DNA of 64,000 nucleotides from Pararhizobium gei (GCF_029223885.1 NZ_CP119409.1:3188001-3252000); one strand, 5' to 3'; counted from the first letter of the stretch, positions 18,638 through 27,128 are shown. The notes: generated by a model from the letters alone, not told the origin. A program made the numbers and translations.

Positions 18638-18645
18638 AACCGGTT
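18638..18645. promoter_or_regulatory. AACCGGTT core, possible LacI-family half-operator
   Basis: AACCGGTT is the central core common in LacI-family operators. It sits in the spacer between the dipeptidase and LacI genes. The palindrome does not extend beyond eight bases, so the call is weak. Confidence 0.25.
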
Positions 18646-18782
18646 ACGAATAACAATGCGGTCTCAAGAATTTTCCCCACCGGCAAAAAAGGCGCTGTTA
18701 TAAGTGCTTGAAGACAGACGACGGGTCCGTGAACCACCGGTTCGCAATATGGCAACTGCGCCGGCGGGAAGGAGACGATGCC

Positions 18783-19802
18783 ATGAACCTCAAGGAGTTC
18801 GCAAAGAAGCTGGAACTCTCGCAGACAACGGTCAGCCGCGCGCTGAGCGGTTATCCCGAGGTCAAGCAATCGACGCGGGAACGGGTGATCACGGCCGCGC
18901 GCGAGTTCGGTTACAGGCCGAACACAAGTGCGCTCGGCCTCGCGACCGGCCGGGTCGGCGCGGTCGGCATCGTGCTTCAGGGCGGCGGCGAATTCGGGCC
19001 GCACAGCAGCGAGTTCATGGGTGGTTTGGGCGGCAGACTGCAGCAGGAGGAGATCGACATCCTCGTCTCGACCGTCGATACGCAGGAGGCCGAACTTGCC
19101 ACCTATCGGCGGCTGGCAGCCAGCAAGCGCGTGGATGCGGTCGTTCTCCACTCGCCCTTCCGGGATGATCCGCGAATTGCGCTGCTGACGGCGCTCGACC
19201 TGCCCTTCATCGTTCACGGGCGCACCGAAAGCGAGGGGCATTTCGGCTGGCTCGACATCGACAATTTCGGAGCCGTGCGGCAGTCGACCGGGCATCTGCT
19301 CGATCTCGGCCATCGCAGGATAGCCCTGCTCAACGGTTTTAGCGGCCGGATCTTTGCCATGCACCGGCAGAGCGGCTACGAGGCCGCCCACGCCGACCGC
19401 GGCATCCAATCCGATCCGGCCTTGGCGGCGCATGGTGAATTTACCGACGAGGCCGGCTTCAGGCTGATGCGCGATTTGCTCGACGGCAGCGACAAGCCGA
19501 CGGCGGTCGTCGCGGGATCGATGATGACGGCGCTCGGCGCGATGCGGGCGATACGGATTGCCGGAATGCGGATCGGCGACGACATATCGCTGATCGCCCA
19601 TGACGACGTCTTTCCCTATATCAGCCCGGACAACCTCATCCCGTCGCTGTCCACGACCCGTTCGTCCATCCGGGCGGCGGGAGCGCGGATCGGCGAAATG
19701 GTGCTGGAGCTTCTACAGGGATCTCCGCCCGAGACCCTGCGCGAGGTCTGGGCGGTAGAGCTGGTCATTCGCAACTCCACCGGGCGGGCGCCGTTCACCT
19801 GA
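18783..19802 (+). CDS. LacI family transcriptional regulator
   Basis: The 339-residue repressor has an N-terminal LacI HTH (MNLKEFAKKLELSQTTVSRALSGYPEV, then ERVITAAREFGYRPN) and a periplasmic-binding-like effector domain. Hinge and core features are LATGRVGAVGIV, FIVHGRTESEGHFGWLDIDNFGA and DDISLIAHDDVFPYI. The start at 18783 is chosen because GGAAGGAGA lies upstream and the HTH begins there; the frame opens at 18708. It is convergent with thuB-thuA (2-bp gap), and a perfect palindromic operator precedes thuA. Control of thuAB by this protein is likely; control of the peptide operon is possible. Confidence 0.9.
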   Translation: MNLKEFAKKLELSQTTVSRALSGYPEVKQSTRERVITAAREFGYRPNTSALGLATGRVGAVGIVLQGGGEFGPHSSEFMGGLGGRLQQEEIDILVSTVDTQEAELATYRRLAASKRVDAVVLHSPFRDDPRIALLTALDLPFIVHGRTESEGHFGWLDIDNFGAVRQSTGHLLDLGHRRIALLNGFSGRIFAMHRQSGYEAAHADRGIQSDPALAAHGEFTDEAGFRLMRDLLDGSDKPTAVVAGSMMTALGAMRAIRIAGMRIGDDISLIAHDDVFPYISPDNLIPSLSTTRSSIRAAGARIGEMVLELLQGSPPETLREVWAVELVIRNSTGRAPFT

Positions 19803-19804
19803 CG

Positions 19805-20860
19805 TCAGACCGCAAGTTCCCGGCGCTCCCTGTGGCTTTCCATGGCCAGATCGAGAATCCTCTGAAGATTGGCGGCATGCCGGAAATCCGGTTCCCGCGT
19901 CTCTCCAGCAAGCACAGCATCGACGAAGCGCTGGTAGTTGGTCAAAACCGGCTCGACCTCCATCTCCTTCCAGACGGCTTTCTCTACATCGTCCCCCAGG
20001 CAGGCGCGCAGGGTCGACCGGTCGAGCGAGTGGAAGACCTCGATAGCGCCCTTGTCGCCATGCATGCGCAGGCGCAGCTCGTTGAGATGGCCGGTCGCCC
20101 AACGGCTGGCATGGATGACGCCCATGGCGCCGTTCGCAAATTCGGCCGTCATGGTAAAGCTGTCGTTGGCGTCCAGATCATATTCGCCGATGCGGTTTCC
20201 CGGCGCTTTCTCAAAGGTCTTCAGCCGCGCAAAGATATGATCGATATCGGTGGCTGCACCGTAACCGGCGAAATCGAGAATATGGATGCCGACATCGCCG
20301 AGAACACCGTTGGACCCATGCTTTGTCGACAGGCGCCAGAGCCACTGCGATTCCGTTGCCCAGTCGCCCCAGGCTTTCGAAACGAGCCAGCTCTGCAGGT
20401 AGGAGGCCTCGACATGGCGAACCGTGCCAATAGCGCCCGACAGCACCAGTTGCCGCGCCGCCTGCACCTGCGCCACATTGCGGTAGGTGAGATTGACCAT
20501 GTTGACGAGGCCGAGTTGGCCTGCAAGCGTCGCCATCTCGTCGGCCTTGGCATAGTTTTCGGCAAGCGGCTTTTCGCAAAACACGTGTTTGCCGGCGGCA
20601 AGCAGCTTCAGCGTCGTCGGATAATGGATGCTGTCGGGCGTGACATTGGCCACCGCGTCGAATTCGCCCCACGCGATCGCCTCGTCTAGCGATGTGAAGG
20701 TGTTCGAAATTCCATGCCGGAGCGCAAAACCCTGCACCCTAACGAGATCCACATCGACCGCCGCCACCAGTTGCGCATCGCTGATCGTCGAGAAGTTCAT
20801 GGCATGGCTGTTGGCCATGCCGCCGGTTCCAAGAATGAGAAGACGGACCGGCCTGATCAT
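19805..20860 (-). CDS. thuB: Gfo/Idh/MocA family oxidoreductase, ThuB-like
   Basis: The 351-residue NAD(P)-dependent dehydrogenase has a Rossmann N-terminus ([15 protein letters not shown]), the family motif [16 protein letters not shown] and the [14 protein letters not shown] active-site region. Next to a ThuA-like gene with a 4-bp overlap it matches the thuAB pair of Sinorhizobium, which act in trehalose or related disaccharide catabolism through 3-keto intermediates. The start at 20860 (MIRPVRLL) is used; the frame extends further upstream inside thuA. The exact substrate here is not proven. Confidence 0.8.
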   Translation of the reverse strand: MIRPVRLLILGTGGMANSHAMNFSTISDAQLVAAVDVDLVRVQGFALRHGISNTFTSLDEAIAWGEFDAVANVTPDSIHYPTTLKLLAAGKHVFCEKPLAENYAKADEMATLAGQLGLVNMVNLTYRNVAQVQAARQLVLSGAIGTVRHVEASYLQSWLVSKAWGDWATESQWLWRLSTKHGSNGVLGDVGIHILDFAGYGAATDIDHIFARLKTFEKAPGNRIGEYDLDANDSFTMTAEFANGAMGVIHASRWATGHLNELRLRMHGDKGAIEVFHSLDRSTLRACLGDDVEKAVWKEMEVEPVLTNYQRFVDAVLAGETREPDFRHAANLQRILDLAMESHRERRELAV

Positions 20861-21642
20861 TTGTAGCCTTCCTCCCCATCCTGATGCAGCCGCGGGCCGC
20901 GCTCGACGATGGGTTCCAGGGCCTGCTCGACGGGCACGTTCGGCGCGTCGTGGATAGCCGTGTAGGTGCCTTGCGGATTGTAGGCCCATTTCACGGAATT
21001 GCGCAGGACCTTGTGCACATTCGCGTCGTGATAAGTCGGATAGGTTTCGTGTCCCGGACGAAAATAGAAGATGTTTCCGGCCCCGCGCCGCCATGTCAGG
21101 CCCGAGCGGAACACCTCGCCGCCCGCGAACCAGGAAATGAAAACGGTTTCAAGCGGCTCGGGCACTGAGAACTGCTCACCGTACATCTCTTCGTTCTCCA
21201 GAACGAAATGCTCATCCAGCCCTTCGGCGATCGGGTGCCGCGGGTTGATCACCCAGAGACGTTCCCGCTCGCCGGCCTCGCGCCATTTCAGCGCACAGGG
21301 CGTGCCCATCAGCCGTTTGAACGGCTTTGAAAAATGGCCCGAATGCAGCACGATCAGGCCCATGCCTTCCCACACCCGCTTGGCGACACGCTCGACCACG
21401 ACGTCGGAGACCGCACCATGATCCTTGTGGCCCCACCATAGAAGCACGTCCGTATCGGCCAGCCGCTCTTCCGTCAGGCCATGCTCCGGTTGCTGCAAGG
21501 TCGCGGTTTCCGCGCGGATCGCATCATCCTCGTTCAGCGCGGCGGCAATCGTCGCATGCATACCCTCAGGATAAATCTCGCGAACAACTGCATTGGTCTG
21601 TTCGTGGATATTCTCACCCCACACAATCGCCTTAATGGCCAT
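20857..21642 (-). CDS. thuA: ThuA domain protein (trehalose utilisation type)
   Basis: The 261-residue protein has a class I glutamine amidotransferase-like ThuA fold: [19 protein letters not shown], then [28 protein letters not shown] and the late [13 protein letters not shown]. ThuA works with ThuB on disaccharides in Sinorhizobium. It heads a two-gene unit; a 20-bp perfect palindrome lies 25 bp upstream of its start. Confidence 0.88.
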   Translation of the reverse strand: MAIKAIVWGENIHEQTNAVVREIYPEGMHATIAAALNEDDAIRAETATLQQPEHGLTEERLADTDVLLWWGHKDHGAVSDVVVERVAKRVWEGMGLIVLHSGHFSKPFKRLMGTPCALKWREAGERERLWVINPRHPIAEGLDEHFVLENEEMYGEQFSVPEPLETVFISWFAGGEVFRSGLTWRRGAGNIFYFRPGHETYPTYHDANVHKVLRNSVKWAYNPQGTYTAIHDAPNVPVEQALEPIVERGPRLHQDGEEGYK

Positions 21643-21666
21643 GCCGGTCTTCCTTTTTCACCGATC

Positions 21667-21686
21667 GATTGAAAGCGCTTTCAATC
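21667..21686. promoter_or_regulatory. Perfect 20-bp LacI-type operator before thuA
   Basis: Each 10-bp arm is GATTGAAAGC, meeting at a central CG. The core GAAAGCGCTTTC is a classic LacI-family operator. It lies 25 bp upstream of the thuA ATG, where a bound repressor would block transcription; the LacI gene at 18783 is the nearest candidate. Confidence 0.75.
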
Positions 21687-21755
21687 ACGAGCGATAGCCA
21701 CCGATTCGCGCTTTAGCAAGACCAAATCCATCCGGATTCCCGCTGTTTTTTCGCG

Positions 21756-22097
21756 TCAGTGAAAGGTGGATTTGGAGAAGACGTTGAGGACGATGACACC
21801 GGCGATGATCAGCCCCAGACCCAGCACGGCGGCAAGGTCGAGTTTCTGCCCAAAAACGAGATAGCCGACGAGAGAAATCAGCACGATTCCGAGTCCGCTC
21901 CAGATGGCATAGGCGATACCGACAGGAATCGATTTCAACGTATAGGACAGGAAGTAGAAGGCGATGGCATAGCAGACGACCATGACAAGGGTTGGCACCA
22001 GCCGCGTAAAATGCTGTGCGGCCTGCATCGCCGAGGTGCCGAGCACCTCGAATACGATGGCAAGAACGAGCATGGCGTAGATCATGGTTTGGCTCAT
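21756..22097 (-). CDS. Small multidrug resistance (SMR) efflux protein
   Basis: The 113-residue protein has four transmembrane helices and the essential membrane Glu in helix 1 (LVLAIVFEVLGTSAMQAA). Other SMR marks are the helix 3 segment IPVGIAYAIWSGLGIV and VGYLVFGQKLDLAAVLGLGLIIAGV. It probably exports cationic drugs or polyamines by proton exchange. The start at 22097 (MSQTMIYAML) is chosen over the frame opening at 22133. It is divergent from the haemoglobin gene. Confidence 0.88.
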   Translation of the reverse strand: MSQTMIYAMLVLAIVFEVLGTSAMQAAQHFTRLVPTLVMVVCYAIAFYFLSYTLKSIPVGIAYAIWSGLGIVLISLVGYLVFGQKLDLAAVLGLGLIIAGVIVLNVFSKSTFH

Positions 22098-22283
22098 CAC
22101 GCATTCCTGCTTAAGCTGTTGTTGGGGAAGCATTGTGAGGTCGGCCCGGCCTCACGGGTGTATCGTCTGAACGGTTGTCGCTGGCATGTCCAGCGCGATC
22201 AAATGCCGCAAGAGACAAAACCGCCGGAAAATCATTGGAACCAACGCCGTTGCCACGGTAGAAGCGGTGTGCACAAGGATCGG

Positions 22284-22685
22284 ATGATGACGGAACCCAC
22301 GACGGAAACGCTGTATGCTGCCATTGGCGGCGACAGCACGGTGAAAAGCCTTACGCGTCGATTTTACGAACTGATGGACACGCTGCCGGAGGCGGCGCGC
22401 TGCCGAGCCCTTCACCCTGCCGACCTGTCGGGAAGCGAGGCAAAATTCACCGATTATCTGACAGGATGGCTCGGCGGTCCGCCGCTTTATACCGACAAGC
22501 ATGGTCATCCGAGACTGCGCAGCCGCCATTTTGGCGCAGCCATCGGTCCTGAAGAGCGGGAGGAGTGGCTGCTCTGCTTTACCCGTGCCTTGGAGGAGAC
22601 CGTTGCCCATCCTCGACTCCGGTCCGTCATCCTCGAACCGGTCACCCGGCTCGCCCACCATATGCAGAACAGGGAAGACAGATAA
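22284..22685 (+). CDS. Group II truncated haemoglobin
   Basis: The 133-residue globin has TLYAAIGGDSTVKSLTRRFYELM, the conserved segment FTDYLTGWLGGPPLYTDKHGHPRLRSRHFGAAIG with the proximal-His region, and a Trp in EEREEWLLCF. Group II truncated globins bind oxygen or NO and aid NO detoxification. Two adjacent ATG codons (22284, 22287) are possible starts. Its stop overlaps the DUF423 start (TAATG). Confidence 0.88.
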   Translation: MMTEPTTETLYAAIGGDSTVKSLTRRFYELMDTLPEAARCRALHPADLSGSEAKFTDYLTGWLGGPPLYTDKHGHPRLRSRHFGAAIGPEEREEWLLCFTRALEETVAHPRLRSVILEPVTRLAHHMQNREDR

Positions 22686-23068
22686 TGCGCAGCGACAGCT
22701 TGAAACCTGTGACCTTGTTCATCGCCGGATTGATGGGGCTTTTCGGCGTGGCCAGTGCCGCCGCCGCCTCGCATGGTGCCGATCCGCGACTGCTCGGCAG
22801 CGCATCCTTGCTTTGCCTGGCGCACGCTCCTGCCCTCGTCGCGCTTCACGCCGGATGGCAGGCGATCCGCACGGCGGCGCTTGCAACGCTGCTGCTTGCC
22901 GTCGGCACAACGCTGTTCGCCGCGGATCTTACCCTGCGGCACGTTGCCGGGCACGGCCTGTTCCCCCTGTCGGCGCCGACCGGGGGTGTCGTGATGATGC
23001 TTGGCTGGCTGGCCATTGCCGCCGGCGCCTTCTTTAAGCCGGCACGACCTGAACCAGATCTGGGCTAA
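22685..23068 (+). CDS. DUF423 family membrane protein
   Basis: The 127-residue protein has four hydrophobic helices and the DUF423 pattern: FIAGLMGLFGVASAAAASHG near the N-terminus and ADLTLRHVAGHGLFPLSAPTGGVVMMLGWLAI later. Function is unknown. It is coupled to the globin gene by TAATG, and its stop overlaps the convergent HmuQ-like gene by four bases. Confidence 0.8.
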   Translation: MRSDSLKPVTLFIAGLMGLFGVASAAAASHGADPRLLGSASLLCLAHAPALVALHAGWQAIRTAALATLLLAVGTTLFAADLTLRHVAGHGLFPLSAPTGGVVMMLGWLAIAAGAFFKPARPEPDLG

Positions 23069-23379
23069 GCGCCTTCCACGGCCTCGAAGCCTTCGAATTT
23101 TGGCGGGCCGAGATACATGGCGCGGTTTTCGGCGGCATTCTTGTGTGCGGCCCGAAAATTTTCCGACCTGGTCCAGGCCGAAAAGGCATCACGGCTCTCC
23201 CAGATCGAACTGGAGACGAACAGCGTATAGCCTTCCTCGGGTACCGTGTCCCCACGCAGCAGGCGAAACTCCTTGAAGCCCGGCACCTCGGCCAGACTGG
23301 AATCGCGATCCTCCCACACGGTCTCGAAGGCTTCTTCGTGACCGGCGGCGATCTTAAATCTGTTCATGGCAAAATACAT
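23065..23379 (-). CDS. IsdG/HmuQ-type antibiotic-biosynthesis monooxygenase fold protein
   Basis: The 104-residue dimeric alpha-beta barrel protein has MYFAMNRFKIAAGHEEAFETVWEDRDSSL, GFKEFRLLRG, SSIWESRDAFSAWTRSENFRAAHKNA. This is the pattern of IsdG-like haem-degrading monooxygenases (HmuQ/HmuD in rhizobia); Asn, Trp and His candidates for haem binding are present. Its place in the haem region supports haem oxygenation to release iron. The start at 23379 is used because residues before MYFAMN lack family character. It is last in a likely operon with an unknown gene and DUF2325. Confidence 0.75.
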   Translation of the reverse strand: MYFAMNRFKIAAGHEEAFETVWEDRDSSLAEVPGFKEFRLLRGDTVPEEGYTLFVSSSIWESRDAFSAWTRSENFRAAHKNAAENRAMYLGPPKFEGFEAVEGA

Positions 23380-23389
23380 GCGATATTCC

Positions 23390-23659
23390 CTATGCCCTGT
23401 TGTTCGTTCCAGCCCGTTTCGTCGCTTCATCGGGGAAGCGCAGAATATTGTCTTTGCAGGCATGGGCAATCACAAACTCCGGCCGGACGGCGCCGCGTGC
23501 CCGAGCGCGCGGAAACTGTGCGATGACGGCACCGCCCCTGTCTAGTGACATCGGGCGCGACAGCAACTCATAGAGCTCAGGAACCAGCCCGTCTCCGACC
23601 CCGGCCGCGAGTTTGTGCAGCCCGATCATGGTGAACCGGTCCAGGCGATCGTCCGTCAT
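23390..23659 (-). CDS. Unrecognised small protein in the haem region
   Basis: I do not recognise this 89-residue soluble protein. It starts MTDDRLDRFTMIGLHKLAAGVG and has a polar Arg-rich middle (QFPRARARGAVRPEF) and one cysteine in HACKDN. GGAG eight bases before ATG 23659 supports this start. It lies 45 bp after the DUF2325 stop and 11 bp before the HmuQ-like start, so it is probably in the same iron-responsive operon. The frame overlaps no other plausible gene. Confidence 0.6.
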   Translation of the reverse strand: MTDDRLDRFTMIGLHKLAAGVGDGLVPELYELLSRPMSLDRGGAVIAQFPRARARGAVRPEFVIAHACKDNILRFPDEATKRAGTNNRA

Positions 23660-23703
23660 TGTCATCTCCGTAAAGCGGTGCGAGGGCGCGCTGTCGAACA
23701 GCA

Positions 23704-24120
23704 TCAACCGGCGTTGCCGCGGCTTTCCTTCAAATCGAGAAAGGCGCGTTCAAGGCTTGATTTGCTGCCGTTGCGCAAGGGAACGAAGGCCTTGCCCCAT
23801 TTCTTGCAGCCGGTCTTCACCCGCAGGCAGGCATCATGGCTGATACAGTCGATCGGGCAGAAAACGCAGTCGACGGAAGGAAGGATGTTGTCAATGCGCG
23901 ACACGGCCTCGCGCAACCCGCCGTCATGATGGATCAATTCGGCGCCATGGGAACTGGCGATCTGCCGCAAATGCGCCACCTGGCAATCCCGGCCACCGAC
24001 ATAAAGAAAGCTGCGGCCTTCAAGCTTGCCGGCACCCGCCTTTTTCTGGGTAGCGTTCTGGGCTTCCGGTTCTCTGCTCTGCTTCTGCTTCGGCTTCAGT
24101 TGGTTCCGTCTGTCGCCCAT
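23704..24120 (-). CDS. DUF2325 domain protein
   Basis: The 138-residue protein has a Lys/Gln-rich N-terminal tail (to about 35) followed by a DUF2325 domain: SFLYVGGRDCQVAHLRQIA, ELIHHDGGLREAVSRIDNIL, DCVFCPIDCISHDACLRVK and KAFVPLRNGSKSSLERA. Clustered Cys, His and Asp residues suggest metal or redox chemistry, but the family has no established role. It is first in the leftward operon; a TGA-N9-TCA iron box lies 90 bp upstream. Confidence 0.82.
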   Translation of the reverse strand: MGDRRNQLKPKQKQSREPEAQNATQKKAGAGKLEGRSFLYVGGRDCQVAHLRQIASSHGAELIHHDGGLREAVSRIDNILPSVDCVFCPIDCISHDACLRVKTGCKKWGKAFVPLRNGSKSSLERAFLDLKESRGNAG

Positions 24121-24209
24121 GGTCAGTCTCCGCTCGTTCTTCAAAATCGCCTGTTCGGCCGATCGTGCTGCACCCTATTGAACCGGATAAAATCCGTAAA
24201 GCATAAAGA

Positions 24210-24224
24210 TGACAAAAATACTCA
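24210..24224. promoter_or_regulatory. Iron-responsive operator (TGA-N9-TCA) before the DUF2325 operon
   Basis: TGA-CAAAAATAC-TCA fits the IRO box recognised by RirA in Rhizobium. It lies between tonB and the DUF2325 gene, 90 bp from the DUF2325 start, in an AT-rich stretch. Six fixed bases are not strong alone; gene context supports it. Confidence 0.5.
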
Positions 24225-24263
24225 TATTTTTATTCTGAGGACTGCGGATCCGTGAAACGGCAG

Positions 24264-25190
24264 TCAACGGATCCCGAATTGCAGCGGGATCGTATAAGCC
24301 TTGCTGCTGATGCCAGCACTTTCGGGTATATTCGGGAAAGGGCTTGCGCGGCGCACAGCCTCCAGTGCGGCTTGATCGAGTGCCGGATGGCCACTGCTCC
24401 TGACGATCCTGATACTGCCGGCTTCGCCACCGGATGACACCGTGAATTGCACCTGGACGACGCCCCGTGCGCCATCGCGCTTCGCCGCAGCGGGAAAGCG
24501 GAACGACCGGTTCAGCCGGGCGCGAACCTTTCCGTCGTAGTTGGACATATTGGCATTGCCCGCCTGCCGGGACGCATTGCCTTTCTTGCCGGTGGAAGAG
24601 TTGGCGGCAGCCCCCTCGATGCCGTCCGCTTGCCCCTTTCTCTGGGCAACCACCGATTTGCCGGCATCGCCCGCCCGCTTCTTCACGTCTTTCTTGCGCG
24701 GCTTTTTCTTCTCGGGCTTCTTTTTCGCCTCAGGCTTTTTCTCGGGCTCGGGCTTGATGATATCCGGCTCGGGCTTTTCCTCCGGAACCACTGTCTCCAC
24801 AGGTGCGATCGTGGCGGTGATTTCCGCTTGCTCGGATTGGACCGGTACGATGTCTTCCGCAGGGAGGATGATGTCGGCTTCGGTGGGCACAATATCGCTC
24901 GGCGTCTCCGACACAATGTCGGGCTGTACCGGTACGATTTCGGCCGTTTCCACCGGCTCCGGCTCAACCTCTTCGGGTTCGGCTTCCAACGGCTCGACTT
25001 CTTCCGCGGGATCTCCCGCCTGCAGCACCTCCTCGAAGGCATTGCCGAGCACCGCGACCTCCATGGCCTCGCCGCCCTGGATCATCGCAAGCTCCGTCGG
25101 CGCTTCGCCCGGCTCGAGCAGTTTGGCGATACCTGCATGCGCAAGCAGCGAGAGGACGATGGCCCCTGTCCATTTCACCGTTGTTTTCAT
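24264..25190 (-). CDS. tonB: TonB energy-transducing protein
   Basis: The 308-residue protein has an N-terminal membrane anchor (TGAIVLSLLAHAGIAKLLEPG), a long acidic then Lys-rich periplasmic spacer (about 55-200, many EP, VP and KKP repeats), and a TonB C-terminal domain (RARLNRSFRFPAAAKRDGARGVVQVQFTVSS, SGHPALDQAALEAVRRASPFPNIP). It couples the proton-motive force to outer-membrane haem and siderophore receptors. Placement divergent from hmuPSTUV matches Rhizobium leguminosarum. The small periplasmic gene upstream is probably co-transcribed. Confidence 0.92.
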   Translation of the reverse strand: MKTTVKWTGAIVLSLLAHAGIAKLLEPGEAPTELAMIQGGEAMEVAVLGNAFEEVLQAGDPAEEVEPLEAEPEEVEPEPVETAEIVPVQPDIVSETPSDIVPTEADIILPAEDIVPVQSEQAEITATIAPVETVVPEEKPEPDIIKPEPEKKPEAKKKPEKKKPRKKDVKKRAGDAGKSVVAQRKGQADGIEGAAANSSTGKKGNASRQAGNANMSNYDGKVRARLNRSFRFPAAAKRDGARGVVQVQFTVSSGGEAGSIRIVRSSGHPALDQAALEAVRRASPFPNIPESAGISSKAYTIPLQFGIR

Positions 25191-25215
25191 CGCAGATACC
25201 GATGCGAAAGCCGCA

Positions 25216-25662
25216 TCATCCTTTCAGTTCGACGGAAGATTTCGATCCGGTGCGCAGGGCTTTCATGCAGGCATCCCCGGCCAAGCCCTCGCCTTCGCAA
25301 ACCGGCGCATCGTTGATCAGAAGGCTCTTGACCGCCTCGCATTGCGTACCGGGAAGATCGAACTGGCGAACCTTGGTCTTGCCGGCAGGCAGATCCCGGA
25401 AATCGAGAACCGCCATACGCTCGACGAGACCCTTGGCGTCGAACAGCACGAATTCGAAAGACGCCTTGGTAATCGACTGCCCAAGCCCGTTGCCGGCCAC
25501 GAAGGTCAGTTTGCAGCCTTTGGCCGATGGCGAAAGGTCGTTCATCTCGATCGAGAGATTTCCTGCCGTCGCCTCCTGCGCCATCGCCGCGCCGGACAAA
25601 AGGCCTGTGCCGGCGGAAAGAACGGCAAACAAAGCCAGGCGGGTTAATCGGTCAAATTTCAT
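25216..25662 (-). CDS. Small exported protein upstream of tonB
   Basis: The 148-residue protein has a signal peptide (hydrophobic about 8-27, cleavage near AMA-QEA). The mature part (LSIEMNDLSPSAKGCKLTFVAGNGLGQSITKASFEFVLFD) has four cysteines and looks like a periplasmic beta-sandwich protein. I know no function; similar proteins occur next to exbBD/tonB genes in rhizobia, so a role in TonB-linked uptake is inferred. The start at 25662 is preferred to 25818 because the signal peptide begins there. Confidence 0.7.
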   Translation of the reverse strand: MKFDRLTRLALFAVLSAGTGLLSGAAMAQEATAGNLSIEMNDLSPSAKGCKLTFVAGNGLGQSITKASFEFVLFDAKGLVERMAVLDFRDLPAGKTKVRQFDLPGTQCEAVKSLLINDAPVCEGEGLAGDACMKALRTGSKSSVELKG

Positions 25663-25781
25663 GTGCTGTCCATTCCTGGGTTGCGTCTCGTTGCCAGCCA
25701 TTAGACTGCATGCCGTACACGCCGCTGGGGCTGTGATTAAACTTGAGTCATTAAATCCTGTATTGCGTGCATAATAAAAGA

Positions 25782-25796
25782 TGAGTAATGAAGTCA
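25782..25796. promoter_or_regulatory. Iron-responsive operator (TGA-N9-TCA) before hmuP
   Basis: TGA-GTAATGAAG-TCA matches the RirA IRO consensus and lies about 80 bp before hmuP, in the tonB/hmuP divergent spacer. A near match (TGA-N9-TCC, 25744-25758) sits closer to the tonB side. Confidence 0.6.
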
Positions 25797-25877
25797 AGAT
25801 AGCAAGAGCAATCCACACCGTCGAACAGGCTCCAAACCTGTTTCCGAAGCCGCGACCAGGACAGAACGTCTGTGAAG

Positions 25878-26045
25878 ATGAATGAAAAAGATGCAGCGCC
25901 GGCCGCCAAGCCGATTGCCCATACGCCGCACATCATCGAAAGCCGCGAGCTTTTTCGCGGCAGGACCGAAATCCTGATCGCCCACGACGGCTCGATCTAT
26001 CGCATGAAAATCACCCGCCAGGGCAAACTTATCCTGAACAAATAG
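25878..26045 (+). CDS. hmuP: Haemin uptake protein HemP/HmuP
   Basis: A 55-residue protein too small for many callers. It ends in the HemP signature: SRELFRGRTEILIAHDGSIY then RMKITRQGKLILNK. In Bradyrhizobium HmuP co-activates haem receptor genes together with Irr; in other rhizobia it is the first gene of hmuPSTUV. ATG 25878 is used (an in-frame GTG lies two codons earlier). It is 10 bp before hmuS and downstream of an IRO box. Confidence 0.85.
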   Translation: MNEKDAAPAAKPIAHTPHIIESRELFRGRTEILIAHDGSIYRMKITRQGKLILNK

Positions 26046-26055
26046 GCCTGTTTCC

Positions 26056-27117
26056 ATGACCCAGAATACCCGTCCGACACCGTCCGAAATCCGCGCCTTC
26101 CGCAGCGAAAATCCGGGCTTGCGGGAACGTGACACTGCTGCCCGGCTCGGGATTTCAGAAGCCGCCCTCGTTGCCGCCGAATGCGGACTGAGCGCTGTGC
26201 GAATCGACGGGTCTGCAAGCAGCCTGCTGGAGCGCGTGGCGGAACTCGGCGAAGTCATGGCCCTGACGCGCAACGAAAGCGCCGTTCATGAAAAGATCGG
26301 TATCTTCGAAAACATCAAGGCCGGCATGAATTCGGCCATCGTTCTCGGCGACAATATCGATCTCAGGATATTTCCCGGCGTATGGGCGCACGGTTTCGCG
26401 GTGACGAAAACCGACGCCGACAACAATGTGCGTCGCAGCTTGCAGTTCTTCGACAGGGCCGGCACGGCCGTCCACAAGATCCACCTGCGCGAGGCCTCGA
26501 ACCTCGATGCCTATCACAGCATCGTCGAGGCGCTGAAACTGGAAGACCAGTCGCAGGAATTTTCCGCCGACCTTGGTGCGACGACGCCTGCTGAAGATGA
26601 GATTACCGACGTCGATGTCGCAACCTTGCGGGACGAATGGAGCCGGATGACGGACACGCATCAGTTCCACGGCCTTCTGCGCCGGCTCAAGCTCGGCCGT
26701 CAGCGGGCGCTGCAGTCTGTTGGCGAAGATTACGCCTGGAAGCTTCAGACGTCCTCGATCGAGACGATGCTGACCGAAGCCGCGAAAATCGAATTGCCGA
26801 TTATGTGCTTCGTCGGCAATCACGGCATTATCCAGATCCACTCCGGACCCATCGCCAATGTCCGTACCATGGGGCCGTGGCTCAATGTCATGGACCCGAC
26901 CTTTCACTTGCATCTGCGCACAGATCATCTCGCCGAAGTCTGGGCGGTCCGCAAGCCCACCGCCGACGGTCACGTGACCTCGCTGGAAGCGCTGGATGCC
27001 AAGGGTGACATGGTCATCCAGTATTTCGGCAAGCGCAAGGAGGGTGTGGCGGAACGGCCCGAATGGCGCTCGATCATGGAAAATCTCGCCCGGCTCGACA
27101 CAACGATCGCCGCTTGA
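26056..27117 (+). CDS. hmuS: Haem chaperone/degradation protein HmuS
   Basis: The 353-residue cytoplasmic protein has the duplicated HemS/ChuX fold. Each half has the pattern seen in GKMxxx-like regions: SAIVLGDNIDLRIFPGVWAHGF in the first and PIMCFVGNHGIIQIHSGPI in the second. Signature text includes RESENPGLRERD-like FRSENPGLRERDTAARLG and NVMDPTFHLHLRTDHLAEVW. HmuS binds incoming haem and supports its breakdown. Third in the hmuPSTUV order as expected, after hmuP. Confidence 0.92.
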   Translation: MTQNTRPTPSEIRAFRSENPGLRERDTAARLGISEAALVAAECGLSAVRIDGSASSLLERVAELGEVMALTRNESAVHEKIGIFENIKAGMNSAIVLGDNIDLRIFPGVWAHGFAVTKTDADNNVRRSLQFFDRAGTAVHKIHLREASNLDAYHSIVEALKLEDQSQEFSADLGATTPAEDEITDVDVATLRDEWSRMTDTHQFHGLLRRLKLGRQRALQSVGEDYAWKLQTSSIETMLTEAAKIELPIMCFVGNHGIIQIHSGPIANVRTMGPWLNVMDPTFHLHLRTDHLAEVWAVRKPTADGHVTSLEALDAKGDMVIQYFGKRKEGVAERPEWRSIMENLARLDTTIAA

Positions 27118-27128
27118 AGGACATCGCG

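Noticed and set aside
26155..26973. Minus-strand 272-codon frame opposite hmuS
   Set aside because: It is antisense to a clear hmuS; no domain was seen.
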